Both the position numbers and the translations under genes were made by a program. Below the pieces are notes generated by a model. The model ran no database searches and was not told the DNA's origin. It was given only the letters and a program-made list of their open reading frames with translations. This document shows positions 33,366 to 45,660 of a DNA stretch of 64,000 bases, one piece after another (the first letter of the stretch is position 1; each line of letters starts with the position of its first letter). Origin of the DNA: Actinernus sp. WN-2022 (lineage: Eukaryota; Cnidaria; Anthozoa; Actiniaria; Actinernidae); NCBI GenBank assembly GCA_030867875.1, contig JAOWCC010001634.1:3741258-3805257 (forward strand), read 5' to 3'.

Positions 33366-36300
33366 ATATTGTAAATTGAGCTTTCTGAATATTGCTACAT
33401 TCGGCTTGCCATACGTTAGCAGGTTTATCTTTATTGAGTCGGATTATTCAGTTATTTCGCTGCTGGGGTGTTTGATTCCTGCATTACCTGATACATTACT
33501 AAGCTATATGTTTGTTTCTATACCGAGTGGAGACTTCATGTGATGTCGCTGTTACATCGAACTCTGCCAGACGGTGACTTCTTAAACTTCTGTAGAACCT
33601 GACAGGACATCTATCTTGTCTTTGTAGCATAGATCTTTGGATGGCATTATATTTCAATTAGTTCTTTCCTGTCCTATTCTGGTTGACTTTGCGTACATCA
33701 ATGGTAAGCTTTGTAATTATATTTACAGGTCACAGTTTTTGATGGACCGGCTTTCTCTCTTTTAAAAACGGTATTATTACGATGCATCACTAAGTGCCTA
33801 GCTATCTCTGTTTTACCCGGCTCGATTTGAGTTTTCATTTTCCTGAGCTTAGACCAAAATATGCGAATTTGTGACCGTTATCATGGTAACGGTCCGTACA
33901 GCAAAATCCCGACCGAGCACCAGCCAATCAAAACAATCGATTTGACATTGAGAGTGGCTTGCCATATAATAATTCCCGTTAACATAGCGCAACATACCAA
34001 ACATTCACACGTCCAAGCTATAAATTACAATTATTCCCTACCCCACTCCCCCTGGAAATGGTATACCCATTTGTGTTAGCAAAATGTCATTCATGACAAA
34101 ACTGATCGGTTTCTAAGATTTCACATAATTAAAGTTAAACGGTTACCCAGGCCCCGCTCTGCCAACGAAAAACGGAGAAAAAACGCCTTAACCCCCCTGA
34201 ACTTCATTTACGCGAATTGTTACGCAAAAAATCATCTAGTTGAGTGAAATTACATAAGATAGGCTGGTTTTTATGACATTAACTATGCGCTAGATACCGA
34301 ACATTAATTATTTAATTAATTAATTATTTAATGATCGTATTATTTCTATGATTATCGTTAGGAATTATTGTTATTGTTATTAAGGATGCTTCACATACCG
34401 CAGAGTGGGAAAACCTTGCATTTTACTGATGACTCAGCTGTCCCAGCTGTACTCCGCTGGCCAGAGTAATGACAGGAAGTTGCCGACATTTAAGTTTTTT
34501 TGCGCCAAATAAATCCACCCGGCCAGGGATGCGCACTTGTATACTAAATGTAGGTATTTGCGGCTCCAGAACCCAAAGAAAGTAGCTATGCGATTACTCA
34601 AATATTTCTAAAAACAAAACCTGATTGCAAGAGGTTTCTGATCTTAATTAAAAGATTGATGTATGTGCACTCAGTGTCCATCAACAACCCAGACTGTGCC
34701 CGAAGTTCTTCGTGTAACCGACCGAATTGCCGTTTTTTTGCTTTAAAACCTGTTGCGGTTCCGCCGCACAAATTTACATCAATTTGCCAAATTTTATTGT
34801 AATTTGAAACATCTTTTTATTTACTGTCACGTCATCCATTGTCATTAAGTGCGCCAACCAGAGATCCATTGGTTCCTGACAACAAAGTGGCCTTTTGAAA
34901 TCATGGACATTAGCATAACAATTGTAATGTTTATCAACACGAAGTATCGCTATAGCTGCTGAACTCATCGGCTTAGACTACTGAAATGCTAACTTTGCAA
35001 CGGCCCAATTTATTGCAAAGATTCAAAATTTGTATGAATACTCATTGGTGCCAAGAGAGCATAAGTATGCTCTCTTGATTTAGCTCATTAGTACTGGATT
35101 TGGCATATGAAAAGTTTGTCATATCATTTGAAACGGACATCAGGCGCCGCTAGCCACTCATGTGCCGAACTTAATAGATGAATTAAGTATTACAGAAGAG
35201 CGACAGATGAATTATATAGGTTCGGCAGATGCTGAAGCATTATGTGGCACATGGAGCGGCGTTGATTGATTCAAACGCCGCCCCGGTCACATGTACAGAA
35301 CTAAATACATGAATTATGCCATCTTTGAAATTTAATTTTCGTGCCAAAGCTAATGGTTAAATTCTAGACCCAGATTCCTTGATCGTGGTCGCTACGATCA
35401 GTTCAACGAATTAAGTTGGCCGTTTACATACATACATCTTTATTTATACATGGGAATCATCAGTTACATACGTAGACTGAACACTAAAATATGGAAACTG
35501 TTTTACATGAAAGCCATGTTTGCAGGGACGAATAAGAAAATAAAAATGTCATTAAGAAACATTTACATATGGTTAAAATAACTCGATTTGGTAAGGTTAA
35601 AAATGAAGTTATTTAAATTAGCGGATTGCCTTACATTCTCAGGCAGTTCATTCCATAACTTTGCCCTTTTTACCAAAATTCAGTGGTTCGTGGCCGTACG
35701 AGGGTTAGTTTTGTTGACCGTTTGATTAATAATAATCAGATATTAATAACTTTATTTACCGAGGGTAAGCGCTTTGAAGTCAAGGACTGATAAACTCATG
35801 GCCCAACTCGTGAATCAACAATCGCTCCAACTTATTCTCAGTCGCAATAATAGTAATTTAATTGTGAAATTAATTAATTACTCAAGGCTTTCAACGGAAC
35901 AACGACCGAATAGAAAAGCATGTATAGTATATATTATATATTCTTCAGACCAAACGTTTTTGGAAACGGGTGTGTATATATTTAGTTTAGCTTATAATTA
36001 TCCAGATAAAATTTACAGATCAGAGGTGTGGGACGCGGTTTGTTGGGATCGCCTATGGCGCTATGAACTAATTCCCGGTTTGCATTATTACGTCAGTTGA
36101 ATACTACTACCAGAATCCTTTTCGAATTCTTTTTCTTATTCAGATTTTTAAATTCCTGAGAATACCAAGACAATGGTCCAAATTAGAAGAACAACAGAAT
36201 TAGCACAAAAGGTTTCTGGTAGTTGTAGTCAACAGACATACTAGTGTAAACCGCCTATTGGGTAATTATATTGTGTATGACCAGAAGTCCATAACCAGAA

Positions 36301-37310
36301 GTGTCCATCTCCCACTATAGGGTTTGGCCCATCAGTTTACAGAGTAGTCTATTTATAGAAAGCTTTTCCCGCCATGTCGCAGCCAATCATATTCTTCGAA
36401 AATTTATCAGCAGTACCTGATTGGCTAATACAGCGATTTCCTTTGTTTGTAATATTGTACAGTTAATTATATATGCGACAACATTTTGGCGGACAAGTCG
36501 AGCGAATGCTACTTGCTAGTGTAGAAACTTCTTGATAATCAGCTATTTCTCATTTATAACAGGCAAGAACTGGTGAGCACTACATGTTCAGGAAAGACCA
36601 TTATAAACCAGAACATGTGGTTCCTTTGTAACCTTTTATTTTCCCGTTTCATCCGTTTCAGACTTCGTGTTTACAGCACTTGTGTGATGTATACAGAACG
36701 AAGCTAGGTTTTGTCTTTTGGTTCATAAACACAGATTGATTTTTGTAGTGATATTTGGCATAAATACAGCAAGTGATAAATATCACATACAAATCATGCT
36801 ATTTCTGTTTAGAATATGACCTAAGAAATGTACTGAAAAAGACAATCACATGTTCTTTCAAGAGTAATTAAGTGCACCGAGTTTGTTTACTTTGAGTTTG
36901 AGCTCAAGTGAACATTTGCAATTGCGTTTGGCAGATAAAAGAACAGCCCGGCAAATCTCCAAGCAAGGCTTAATAATCGACTGGAACTGAAAGAAAATAG
37001 CTATAAACTGTGAAAAAGTCAATTTCTGGTACACTTAACACTAGCAAGAAGCGAAGTTTGATTCCAGGCAGTTCATCAAGCACAATCAAACAATGAAACA
37101 GTTGTCACTTTGCTGTTTTATTAAAGACACTAACTGTTATACATCTCCAAGAATAAACTTTACACTGATCGAAAACTAGAAAACTGAACGCAGCTATCGC
37201 AGCTGGAAATGAAATTCCAGTTCTTAAAATTAGTACAAACAAGGGTTTTTTCTTCAGGCAACCAGTGAACAAGATTCAGTTAGAAGATTTGAATCAACCG
37301 GCAGGTACAA
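33366..37310. other. Long non-coding stretch
   Basis: No gene supported. A small hairpin AGAGAGCATA/TATGCTCTCT lies near 35055-35078, and an ATTA-rich run near 34307-34332. Open frames such as 35774-36100 show no domain. Confidence 0.5.
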
Positions 37311-37314
37311 AATG

Positions 37315-37385
37315 CAGACTGGAAAATGAAGACCGGAAAGTGCAGACCGGAAAATGAAGACTCGAAAATGCAGACCAGACAAAAT
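37315..37385. repeat. 15-bp tandem repeat
   Basis: About five units of GCAGACCGGAAAATGAAGACC type with small changes. Confidence 0.75.
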
Positions 37386-37759
37386 CAATAAGAAACATTT
37401 ATCGGTCTGTAAAAGGGCGACTCAGCAAAGCTTTAGATGACTTAGATCCCAATTGTTTTGGGTTATACGCGTCTTATGCGGGGTCTTGCTTTTTTCTTGA
37501 CTACCGGCGCCAGCCACGCCGTGTATGCGAGCCACGCCGAATCCGAGCTTTTCATGACAATATTTCCTTAATAACAGAAAGGAAAAGCTATGTATTCCGA
37601 GGTATTTTGAGTTATTTACTTACTTTTTAATTACGTTCGTATTTAGCCGGGTGCTGTCTTTGTTAAACTGATTCAGGTCCACCATTTTAAATGTATTGCT
37701 ATGCACAGGAAACCCAAAGCAGCCTCTCCGATTACATATAAATTTGGGTTTCCTGTTTG

Positions 37760-37880
37760 GTAAAGCGGACACCCTTGGGAATCAGAAAAAAGTGTCCGTA
37801 ACTGGAACTGTCCGCTTACGGGAATAGTTCTCGTAAGCGGACACTTGTGGAATATGGGATGTGTCCGCTTATGGGAGCTA
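37760..37880. repeat. Cluster of AAGCGGACA in both orientations
   Basis: AAGCGGACA occurs four times in alternating orientation (near 37763, 37807, 37835, 37861). I recall similar ends in pogo/Tigger-type elements, so this may be a piled-up TIR remnant. The minus ORF 37673-38059 across it is not convincing. Confidence 0.4.
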
Positions 37881-38254
37881 CTATAAAGAGCCTGGGAGGT
37901 ACTCAGAAGATTTTTGGTTTCTCTCTCTAGAAAAGCTCTGGGACCAGGGTAATTATTCCGCGAAAAATAATTTCGGATTGTGGTAATATTCTCTTTCCTT
38001 CTACCAAGTCGTCGACTGAGTAAATTATTTTTATCAGAGCAAGAACTAAATAATGGCAAAAATACGTTTATTAATTGACTAGGCGTGATTATGGAGTGCG
38101 TTCGTCATATTCTTTGGGGTATAGATTGAGGTTCGTGAGATAAAAGGGCTTCTCAAAACTCGAGGCTGTGATAGGTAAAAACCAAGATAATATGCGTCAG
38201 AGTACAATTCAGCAATGTTTTCGTTTTAGACAGCATTCTAAGTTACCGAGCTAA

Positions 38255-38529
38255 ATGAAAGAGCAACTAAAGAAGGCTGGAAAGTCGCAGAAATCACTTC
38301 ACAATCAATCGCCACAGTATATAAAGGACTTATTTAAATTGCGTGTATCTAACTATAATCTTAGAGGAATTGACATTCTGACTTTACCTAAGCTAAGAAC
38401 CACTACCTACGGGCTAAGATCACTGAGATCAGTATGGGACCTAAAATTTGGAACAATCTCACAGATGAAATGAGATCGACTGCCAACATCAAACTTTTTA
38501 AAAACTTGATTCCAAAACACGAATTCTAA
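38255..38529 (+). pseudogene. LINE reverse transcriptase C-terminal fragment
   Basis: Reads SPQYIKDLFKLRVSNYNLRG and LPKLRTTTYGLRSLRS, the typical end of CR1/L2-type RTs. After a one-base frameshift near 38431 it continues GPKIWNNLTDEMRSTANIK and ends KHEF with TAA at about 38527. 3' tail to about 38600. It is 5'-truncated. Confidence 0.8.
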
Positions 38530-38810
38530 TTGTTTTTTAAATATCTTTTTCTAATGTTTTTAAACACATTTATGTATATATAGATATTTCTGTTTATAGT
38601 AGTCGGAGGCCCTTTTCTTTTCGACGGATAGAGGTAACGATCTAGGTTTGGTAAAAATACAAGAACTTTTGCGCTTCCCCAAGGATGACTGGTTTCTATT
38701 CAAACACACATGGGAAAAAACTCTTCGCGATGGAGCTTCAAACGTATCCGTATAGTTTTAGCATAGTTTTTTCCCTTTTTTCTCTAATTATGTGGCTCTC
38801 TTAGTTATTA

Positions 38811-39708
38811 TGTATCAGTCAATTCCAAACCCGTGCATGACCCGCCCGGGCCACCACCGGGCAGTTGAACATTTAGAAAAAAATTCGATCAAATGCCCCA
38901 CTACCAAGGCAGAAAAACTGTTCAAATGCCCCACCAGTTTTTCATCCTGGCTGTTCTAATGCCCCACCATCGGGGACCGGATCAGAAAATTTTCCAAAAA
39001 AATTCGACAAAGCCAAGGCAAAGACTATTGACAAATAAATGAAATCATTGTTTTATTGACAAACTCTGACTCAATCAATTCACAGGAAACACCGACGGTG
39101 AAAACCACCTTCAACCGGTCAGGGATAAGAACAGTCATTTCTACCGGCTCGATCGTTCTTGGTTTCCGTTATGTACTTTATAATAAACGTAACGGGTTTG
39201 AAATTGAATATGTTAGCTTATGTTGTTGGTATATAAAGTATGCAACAGCGTTCGACCAACTCAGCAGCTGGGTCGGCCTGTTAACTGCAGGCACCAATCA
39301 GCCCGTCTTTTCCAACTATTAATAATATCACGTGCGCAGTCGGTCAAAGTTCACGGAGCAAAGCAAAACAACATAGTTTATAGGTTTAAACATAAACAAT
39401 TTACCTCTGAAAGTGGCCTTCAAATTTGGCAGGTTCACTCTTTCAAGCCAGGCCTCTACAAATGCACAATCCTTATCCTGGAAGTCCTCGAAGACACGTA
39501 CGTTTGCCATTTCGACGCGAGCGATGCGAATTTGAAATAATGCATTTTTTAAACACCGATCAAATGCCCCACCCCCACTATTTGTCAAATGCCCGCCCCT
39601 GAGGGCCTAGATACTCGCCAAATTCCCCACCCTCGGGAGCAAGCCTCTGATCAAATGCCCGGGGGTGGCCCGGTGGGGTCATGCACGGGTTTGGAATTGA
39701 CTGATACA
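38811..39708. mobile_element. TIR element with CAAATGCCCCAC sub-terminal repeats
   Basis: Ends TGTATCAGTCAATTCCAAAC CCGTGCATGACC and the exact inverse. TTA borders both sides, so a 3-bp TTA duplication (PIF/Harbinger-like) is possible. CAAATGCCCCAC-like words recur several times just inside both ends, as transposase binding sites often do. It contains one minus-strand exon. Confidence 0.75.
39405..39510 (-). CDS. First exon in TIR element, SAM-domain-like
   Basis: ATG at 39510 reads MANVRVFEDFQDKDCAFVEA WLERVNLPNLKATFR and stops at a GT donor (AGA|GGTAAATTG region, 39404). The pattern F-V-x-x-W-L followed by L-x-x-L-x-x-x-F resembles the start of SAM-like domains. The remaining exons are absent from this 900-bp element, so it may be an internally deleted derivative of a larger transposon. 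Identity uncertain. Confidence 0.45.
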
Positions 39709-39869
39709 TTATATTATCATTAATTATAGGCTCGGTCAAACTAGCATCCAGTGTGCTATATGTAATTAACGAGGGTAAATAAAGTTCATCATTATTTATT
39801 CATCTTGCGAACAAAACCAACAGCGGAGTGCAAGTTCTACGCATGGTCATGATATAACCAGCTTCCTAT

Positions 39870-39995
39870 TCGCTAGCCTGCTTGCAGGCGGTAGAGGGTG
39901 TTTATCGGCAAAAACGGATATCGAAGCAGCCGCTTCGATATATCGGGCGAATATCTGTTTTCTGCGATAAACAGATCTGCACGCCAGAACGAGGC
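39870..39995. repeat. Imperfect hairpin element
   Basis: GTTTATCGGCAAAAACGGAT followed by ATCGAAGC is mirrored by GCTTCGATAT and ATCTGTTTTCTGCGATAAAC around AGCC, with outer CTTGCAGGCG and GCACGCCAG parts. A MITE-like palindrome. Confidence 0.55.
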
Positions 39996-42915
39996 AGAAG
40001 TGGCGACATACATCAGCCAGGAAATAAATTAATGCATCAGACGCCTTCAGCGGCCTAGCCTCGCTAATGACTTATAATATCCAGCTGAAACTGGATCCGG
40101 TTGATCTTATTATTGTCGGGATGGGATAGGGCTCGTCGAAAATCTTCAACCCCAAACCTCGAACGAGGAGTCGGAAATTAAAGGTAATGAATTTGTATCC
40201 AAAAAATAAAGGTAGTGAATTTGTATCCAAAAATTAAGGAAAAGCAGGGTAAATAAATACGGTGTAAATACGGTCTGAGACACACTTATGCATAATGTAC
40301 GCAAAAGGCGACCAAAGTTGTGCATACGAAAGCAGCAGACCCATTCCTCGATATTCGGTCGGTTTAAAGCTGTGTAAATTGTGACGCATTATCGACCTTT
40401 ACTATTTTCAAGCAGAATTTTTTCAAATATTTATGTTCTACGTCACTGTAATGCGAATACAAGCTTCATAACTGGGTATTACCACAACGTTTGATGAATT
40501 TAAGGGCGATGGCAGTATTTTAGTAAACAAACCCGTTCATTGGCTGAAGATGGTTCTCATCAGCCAATAAGCGATGTACTTTGGCTATTTCTTGATTGAT
40601 TGACAGGTGACAATAAACTTACCGCTGAACACATGCAAATACAGCGTTGAAGATCTGTTGAGCGCGCGGCAGAAAATGTTAAGCATGCCAAGTAGGGAAA
40701 GAAATGTTCGCTAAGAACTAATTGGAGGCCGCTTAGGATTCGCAGAGAGACTGGCGAAAGGGAAGCTCATGAAAGAACTGGACAACGGTAGAATTTATCG
40801 TGTGGCGTGACAGTTTTATGTGATTCTGAAATTTTCGCTCGGTAGTGTGATTGGATGCTGTGCTTGTGGACAATCTTGGGGAAATATCCGAGGTACAGTT
40901 TATTATGTGGAAGGGATCTCTGAATTGCTTTTATTGCTTTAGTAAAATTATAATACACAGATGGGAGATGCTTTCAGTGTCCATTGTAGATATTAGCATA
41001 TCCAATGCCAAACTGTAGCTTGCTTTGATAAACAGGGAAGGCCAGTGGAGCGTGTCGTATTGGTAGAGCGATTTGAGCCTGGAGGCGACAGTTTACAAAT
41101 CAACAACGTTCCTGCCGAAAGAGGTCAACATGAACTGTTCAAAGGGAACTCAGTTTCATGAAGGTGAAGACGAGAAAAGCCAAACTCCTGAAGCGGTTAA
41201 ATACAGTAGGTATGTAGAACTTGCTTTGTGATGGAGCTCTCGAAGTACGGTTTTGTTTTCGTTTTGTCTCCCCTCACGTGGACTTGCCTGTTCTTGTATT
41301 CATATAGCTTAAACCGACCGACGTTACCTCGTAGTTAAACTACACAAACATATTAATTGCTTTGAGTTTATAGTAGAAAGACTTCCATATTTTGTCGGCG
41401 GTGAAGCCTAGTTATGAAAGGGGACTGCATGATGAATAAGGGACAGGTTGTGTCTTTCGGTCAGAGATTTATTTTCCCCTTTCTCAGTGACAGTGTATTA
41501 CATGCTATTCTAAAACCCAGAACGATTTTATCACAACTTCTCTGACTTGAAGAGCAATGTAGTTTTCTACTCCATTTAGCAGTCTGGATTTAGATTAGGT
41601 ATTCAGTATGTTTTCAGTTGGTACTTTTAGTGCTTTCTTTTATATAGGTTACGGTACTTTGTTTTTGGTCCACTGAATTCATTCAAAGATACACAGTTAA
41701 AACTTTTGTGGAGTTTTTCTTTGACAACTCATGCCTTAAACATCTGGTTGCATAAATTTTCACTTTCTAGTTTCTAGCGCCACGAAGAGAAATGTAAACC
41801 ATAATACTCATTTACTGAGCATGCGTAGTAGAGAGTGTATATATAAACTGTTTTATATGGCACACGTAAAGGTTTCGTAGTGACACATCCACGAAGGTTG
41901 GAAAGCGGTACTCGACCGAACTTAAGATATCAGAAAAGGCTGCATGGATATTTTGCAATTTATCTGGTTCCCAAACAAGTAGTCGATAGGATAATTCAAC
42001 CTAGACTCGTTTTCCCGAGTGTTCATTGGGTCTTGCTCTCGTAACAGTCGTTGCCACCTTTGACGATTATTTATTCTGAATCAAGACTTTATATTTAATT
42101 ATTTCCATGTGAATAGGGAACCCATAAAACTCCTACGCAGTCATCGCATTTCGAAGTTGGGTGGCGAGTGAACCAGCGACAAAGAGAAGTCAGACTGACG
42201 GCTTAGCTGAGATATAAAAAAGTGATTGTAAGTTTCATGCTTGCGTGCAAAGGATTATGGTCACTTTGACTGCAAATTCGTACAAAGGGCTGTCCAATGG
42301 GTGTTCAGGAGAAAAGCTTGAAATAGCAATGACTGAGATAAAACAAAGTCGACAACTGAGGTTTTGGTCAGTGTCCTATAAGATACGTCATATTCGTTTT
42401 CTACCAGAAAAGTGTCAGACGCACCCCAGACTTTAGAGTGGTGCCTTTCCAGTTGACTTCAGTGATGTTCAATATTGGTTTTGAGTGAAGAAACTGGCTA
42501 AAATTTCCTTCGTAAATCCTTGGAAATTTCGGTTTTATATGTTGTCGGTCCCTTTGTTCTATACATTGGCCGATAACTACTGTTCCGCTGACAGAGCAAA
42601 CAGAGAAAGCGCAACGCTTTATTCAATGCTCTTGGCGCTTCCAGTTTTTATTGAATCAGCGGGAATGAGCAACTTCTTGTTTGTTCTCTTACTACTGATA
42701 AACTCCGCTCTTGTCTGTGATGAATTGAGAACTGGATTTCTACTAGCTTACGTGGTCTTCTGGGATTGAAAACTCCAAGGCAAAAATATTTATAATGTAC
42801 ACCGTCAAATAAAGTGCATTTTACAAGTGTATTTTATAAAATTATTTTTCAAAAAGCCACCAGCTGACATCGATCATTTGTTACAGTATTTCACGTTTTT
42901 GATATTGAGATTTTG
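39996..42915. other. Mostly non-coding stretch
   Basis: Contains a 28-bp direct duplication (AAAGGTAATGAATTTGTATC type) near 40178-40235 and one candidate exon at 41130. No other supportable feature. Confidence 0.5.
41130..41209 (+). CDS. Candidate first exon, unidentified
   Basis: ATG in a fair context (GTCAACATGAAC) opens MNCSKGTQFHEGEDEKSQTP EAVKYS and ends at AG|GTATGT, a good donor. No following exon in matching phase was found, so it could be chance. Confidence 0.2.
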
Positions 42916-42919
42916 CACT

Positions 42920-42939
42920 GGGGGGGGGGGGGGGGGGGG
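42920..42939. repeat. Run of twenty G
   Basis: Homopolymer, able to form G-quadruplexes and prone to sequencing error. Confidence 0.95.
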
Positions 42940-43387
42940 ACTATAAGATTGATTTTCCAAAATACTTCTTTTTTCGGCAAACTTTTGTGGTCGAGCAACC
43001 TGTATCGTTATGCACTCGAAAAAGCAATCTGAACCCCACCCTCACCCCATCCCAAACCACTAAATGGTGCATAAATCTACCACCAGCAAGAGTTGCGAGT
43101 TGTCATGAAATTTTACTCGCATTTCTAAAAAGCTAACTCGCATTTAGCGAGTGCGCGAGCCTAATTTCGGGTCGTGCCCAGGCCACTTGGTGTGTTGTAT
43201 CTCGAAGGGGACGAATCTTGAAGTAAATTAATAATAGATAGACTTTGCAACAATAATGCTGTATATGTACCTGTTGTAATTAAAATATTATTACAACATA
43301 TTTATCTAGTGCGATTTACCAATGTCTGACTAAAATATGAAAGTTGCGAAAATGGTTCTACATTACTGAGATAGCTCATAATAATCC

Positions 43388-43417
43388 CTGAAGAAGGTTC
43401 GTTCTGCCGAACTGAAA
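43388..43417 (+). other. CTGAAGA stem-loop GAAA motif, third copy
   Basis: CTGAAGA, A, stem GGTTCG/CGAACT (6 bp with one wobble), GAAA, TATAG. Same layout as the two Penelope copies but a different stem sequence, so the structure rather than the sequence is conserved. It lies just past the 3' end of the minus-strand LINE. Confidence 0.45.
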
Positions 43418-43439
43418 TATAGGGTACAATAAATAACAT

Positions 43440-44240
43440 CGTAGTCAAGTCAAAACTTTATTTAGACACGGTGATCTATCAGGTTAACTATACAAAAATA
43501 CTAAAAGATATAAAATACCACAATTTTAAAAAAATATTCTAGCGCTAATTTTAATGCCTAAAACTACTGATATGTACATGTATGAAATATACAATATAAT
43601 AAAACGAAAAATCCCTGTTTTACAAAGATGCCGTGTTTGTTGTGAAATTGAAACCTCGTATTTGAGCTTTGAAATTTATCAGTGATGGCGCTTGCCTTAT
43701 TTGCACAGGTAAGTTATTCCATAAAGCCGCTCCGCTATTTTGGAGTTTTTGAAGTTTTTCGGAAAGGCCTTTACTGCAATTTCCCCAGACAACATTGCAA
43801 TAATCGAAGTGAGATTGGATCAGGCCTTGAAACAAAGTGAGTAGCGTTTCATGTGGGACGAAACTGTGAAAGCGCTTAATTGCACTAATACCCCAAGCCA
43901 TTTTCTGAGAAATCATTTTAATGTGACTTTCCCAGTTCAGATTCTGATCTATGACAACCCCAAGAGACTTGGTAGATGACACCTGTTTAATAGGGACACC
44001 ATCAATGTCAAAACTGGGATCTTCATTCAAATGCACTAACCGCTGTCGAGAGCCAATAAGGAGAAATTCAGTTTTTGTCATATTCAATGTCAACTATTGG
44101 CTGCTTACCAGACGTTGATTCTATTTAGATCCTCATTAATGTGCTCGTTGATGATGTTCATGTCACTACCGGCAAAAGTTAAACTGGTGTCATCTGCGTA
44201 CATCCTTGGTTCAGAATAGTACAGACTTGGTACAGTCGTC
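43440..44240 (-). pseudogene. LINE reverse transcriptase fragment, frameshifted and internally deleted
   Basis: Minus strand from about 44240: SEPRMYADDTSLTFAGSD with the catalytic YADD, then NEDLNRINVW. A one-base deletion near 44096 shifts the frame. LTLNMTKTEFLLIGSRQR, KSLGVVIDQNLNWESHI and FDYCNVVWGNC follow. KLQKLQN joins directly to AALWNNLPVQIRQ, so the segment usually between them is deleted. It ends near 43620, with an AATAAAGTTTTGACTTGACT tail to about 43440. CR1/jockey-like. Confidence 0.85.
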
Positions 44241-44732
44241 CGATCAGCTTTGTGCAGTCTTCATATATTTCAATCCTTCTGTCTGATCCTGATCTCCACA
44301 GATGCGGCAATAGTTTTGTTTGCCGGTAACAGTGGTCCTTGCAGCCTTTTTTTGAAATGTATAAACTAGGGATGGTATTAATGTTTCACGAGAAGTTTGC
44401 TTGTACGACGCTTGCTTCAATGATACTGACCGAGCGAGGTAATGAAGTGTATCTTGTTAATGCTCTGTGGCGGCAGCACTGACTTTAATTGACAATATAG
44501 TCTTGAGTTATTCGACATTAACTAAAAAAAGCAGGGAAGGGAGTAAAGGGTGTAGGGAACTACAAAGGGGGTAAATAGCTGATACATTTGCTAGAATCTA
44601 CGTCTTGGAAAAATTCATCAAGAAATTATCATGTTGCAATAAGGAGGGAAAAGGTGAGTATAGAATTGTTGCTGAGTGTAGAAATGTTGGTGTATCTGGT
44701 CTATGGGATAATCAAGGCCGAAAGGAAAGAGC

Positions 44733-45040
44733 GACTAGATTGGCCCGTGACCGAAGCTTGAAGAGTCACAAGTTTGGCCCGTGATCGAGGCCGTATGACG
44801 GAAAGTGACTGGATTGGCCCGAGTTCGAAGCCGTATGACGGAAAGCGACTAGATTGGCCCGAGATCGAAGCCGTTTGACGGAAAGTGACTAGATTGGCCC
44901 GTGTTCGAGGCCGTATGACGGAAAGTGACTAGATTGGCCCGTGATCGAGGCCGTATGAAGAAAGTGACTAGATTGGACCGTGTTCGAGGCCGTATGCCGG
45001 AAAATGACTAGATTGGTCCGTGTTCGAGGCCGTATGACAG
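44733..45040. repeat. ~41-bp tandem repeat
   Basis: About eight contiguous units of GGCCCGTGATCGAGGCCGTA TGACGGAAAGTGACTAGATT type, with alternating GTGATC/GTGTTC/GAGTTC variants. No spacers, so not a CRISPR array. Confidence 0.9.
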
Positions 45041-45059
45041 GAGGAGGTACTCCTTAATA

Positions 45060-45385
45060 TGGGCTATACGAGTATGTGCCGCGGGATAGGGTATGGTTTT
45101 TGATCTGCCAAGGTCTGGGATAGGGTATCCTTTTTACGATTTTGGTGTGGGAAAGGGTATGGATTTTGATATACTTGTCTTTGACGCCATGCTTAGCGCT
45201 CTATCGACTACACTACGACTTAAAATACCATATTAAAACAAAACAACGGCTTTCGTAGTGTAATTGAGTATGAATCTATGGTTTGGCTCTGGGATAGGGT
45301 ATAGATTTTTTGCTTCAAGTCTGGGATAGGGTATGGTAAACGGCATTTTTAGGTCTGGGATAGGGTCTGCAATTTGAGGTCTCGC
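45060..45385. repeat. Degenerate GGGATAGGGTAT repeat
   Basis: CTGGGATAGGGTATGGATTT-like words recur at irregular spacing, split by a unique stretch near 45190-45280. The array is G-rich on one strand. Confidence 0.75.
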
Positions 45386-45415
45386 GGCACAGCCCTACCC
45401 AAATATATTCTGAAT

Positions 45416-45430
45416 CCCCCCCCCCCCCCC
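45416..45430. repeat. Run of fifteen C
   Basis: Homopolymer directly after the GGGATAGGG repeat. Confidence 0.95.
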
Positions 45431-45476
45431 ACACCTCCTCGGGTAATAACGGGAATTGTTTTCAGTCAATATATCG

Positions 45477-45660
45477 ATTTGGTTTGTACATGTGTTGTCC
45501 CAATTCAGATCACGTGACAGCTCTCCAGAGGATTCAGTGCTTTGTTTTCCAATTAGAGAAATGTGTGCATTTCCTCTTGGGATACAGAAAAACATGAAAA
45601 CATTACTCAAGGGAAAAGTCTTATCTGAATTGGGACAACAGATGTACAAATCAACTCGAT
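45477..45660. mobile_element. Short inverted-repeat element
   Basis: GTACATGTGTTGTCCCAATT CAGAT on the left and ATCTGAATTGGGACAACAGA TGTAC on the right bound about 180 bp. MITE-like. The open frame across it has no domain. Confidence 0.6.

Noticed and set aside
35774..36100. 108-codon plus-strand ORF
   Set aside because: No domain; AT-rich random frame in a non-coding stretch.
41056..41105. tRNA-like A box (TGGTAGAGCG)
   Set aside because: No B box or cloverleaf could be built.
42485..42769. 94-codon plus-strand ORF with hydrophobic stretches
   Set aside because: Looks like a membrane peptide, but there is no homology, start context or neighbouring exon.
44733..45040. Possible CRISPR-like array
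   Set aside because: Units are contiguous with no unique spacers and the genome is eukaryotic; an ordinary minisatellite.
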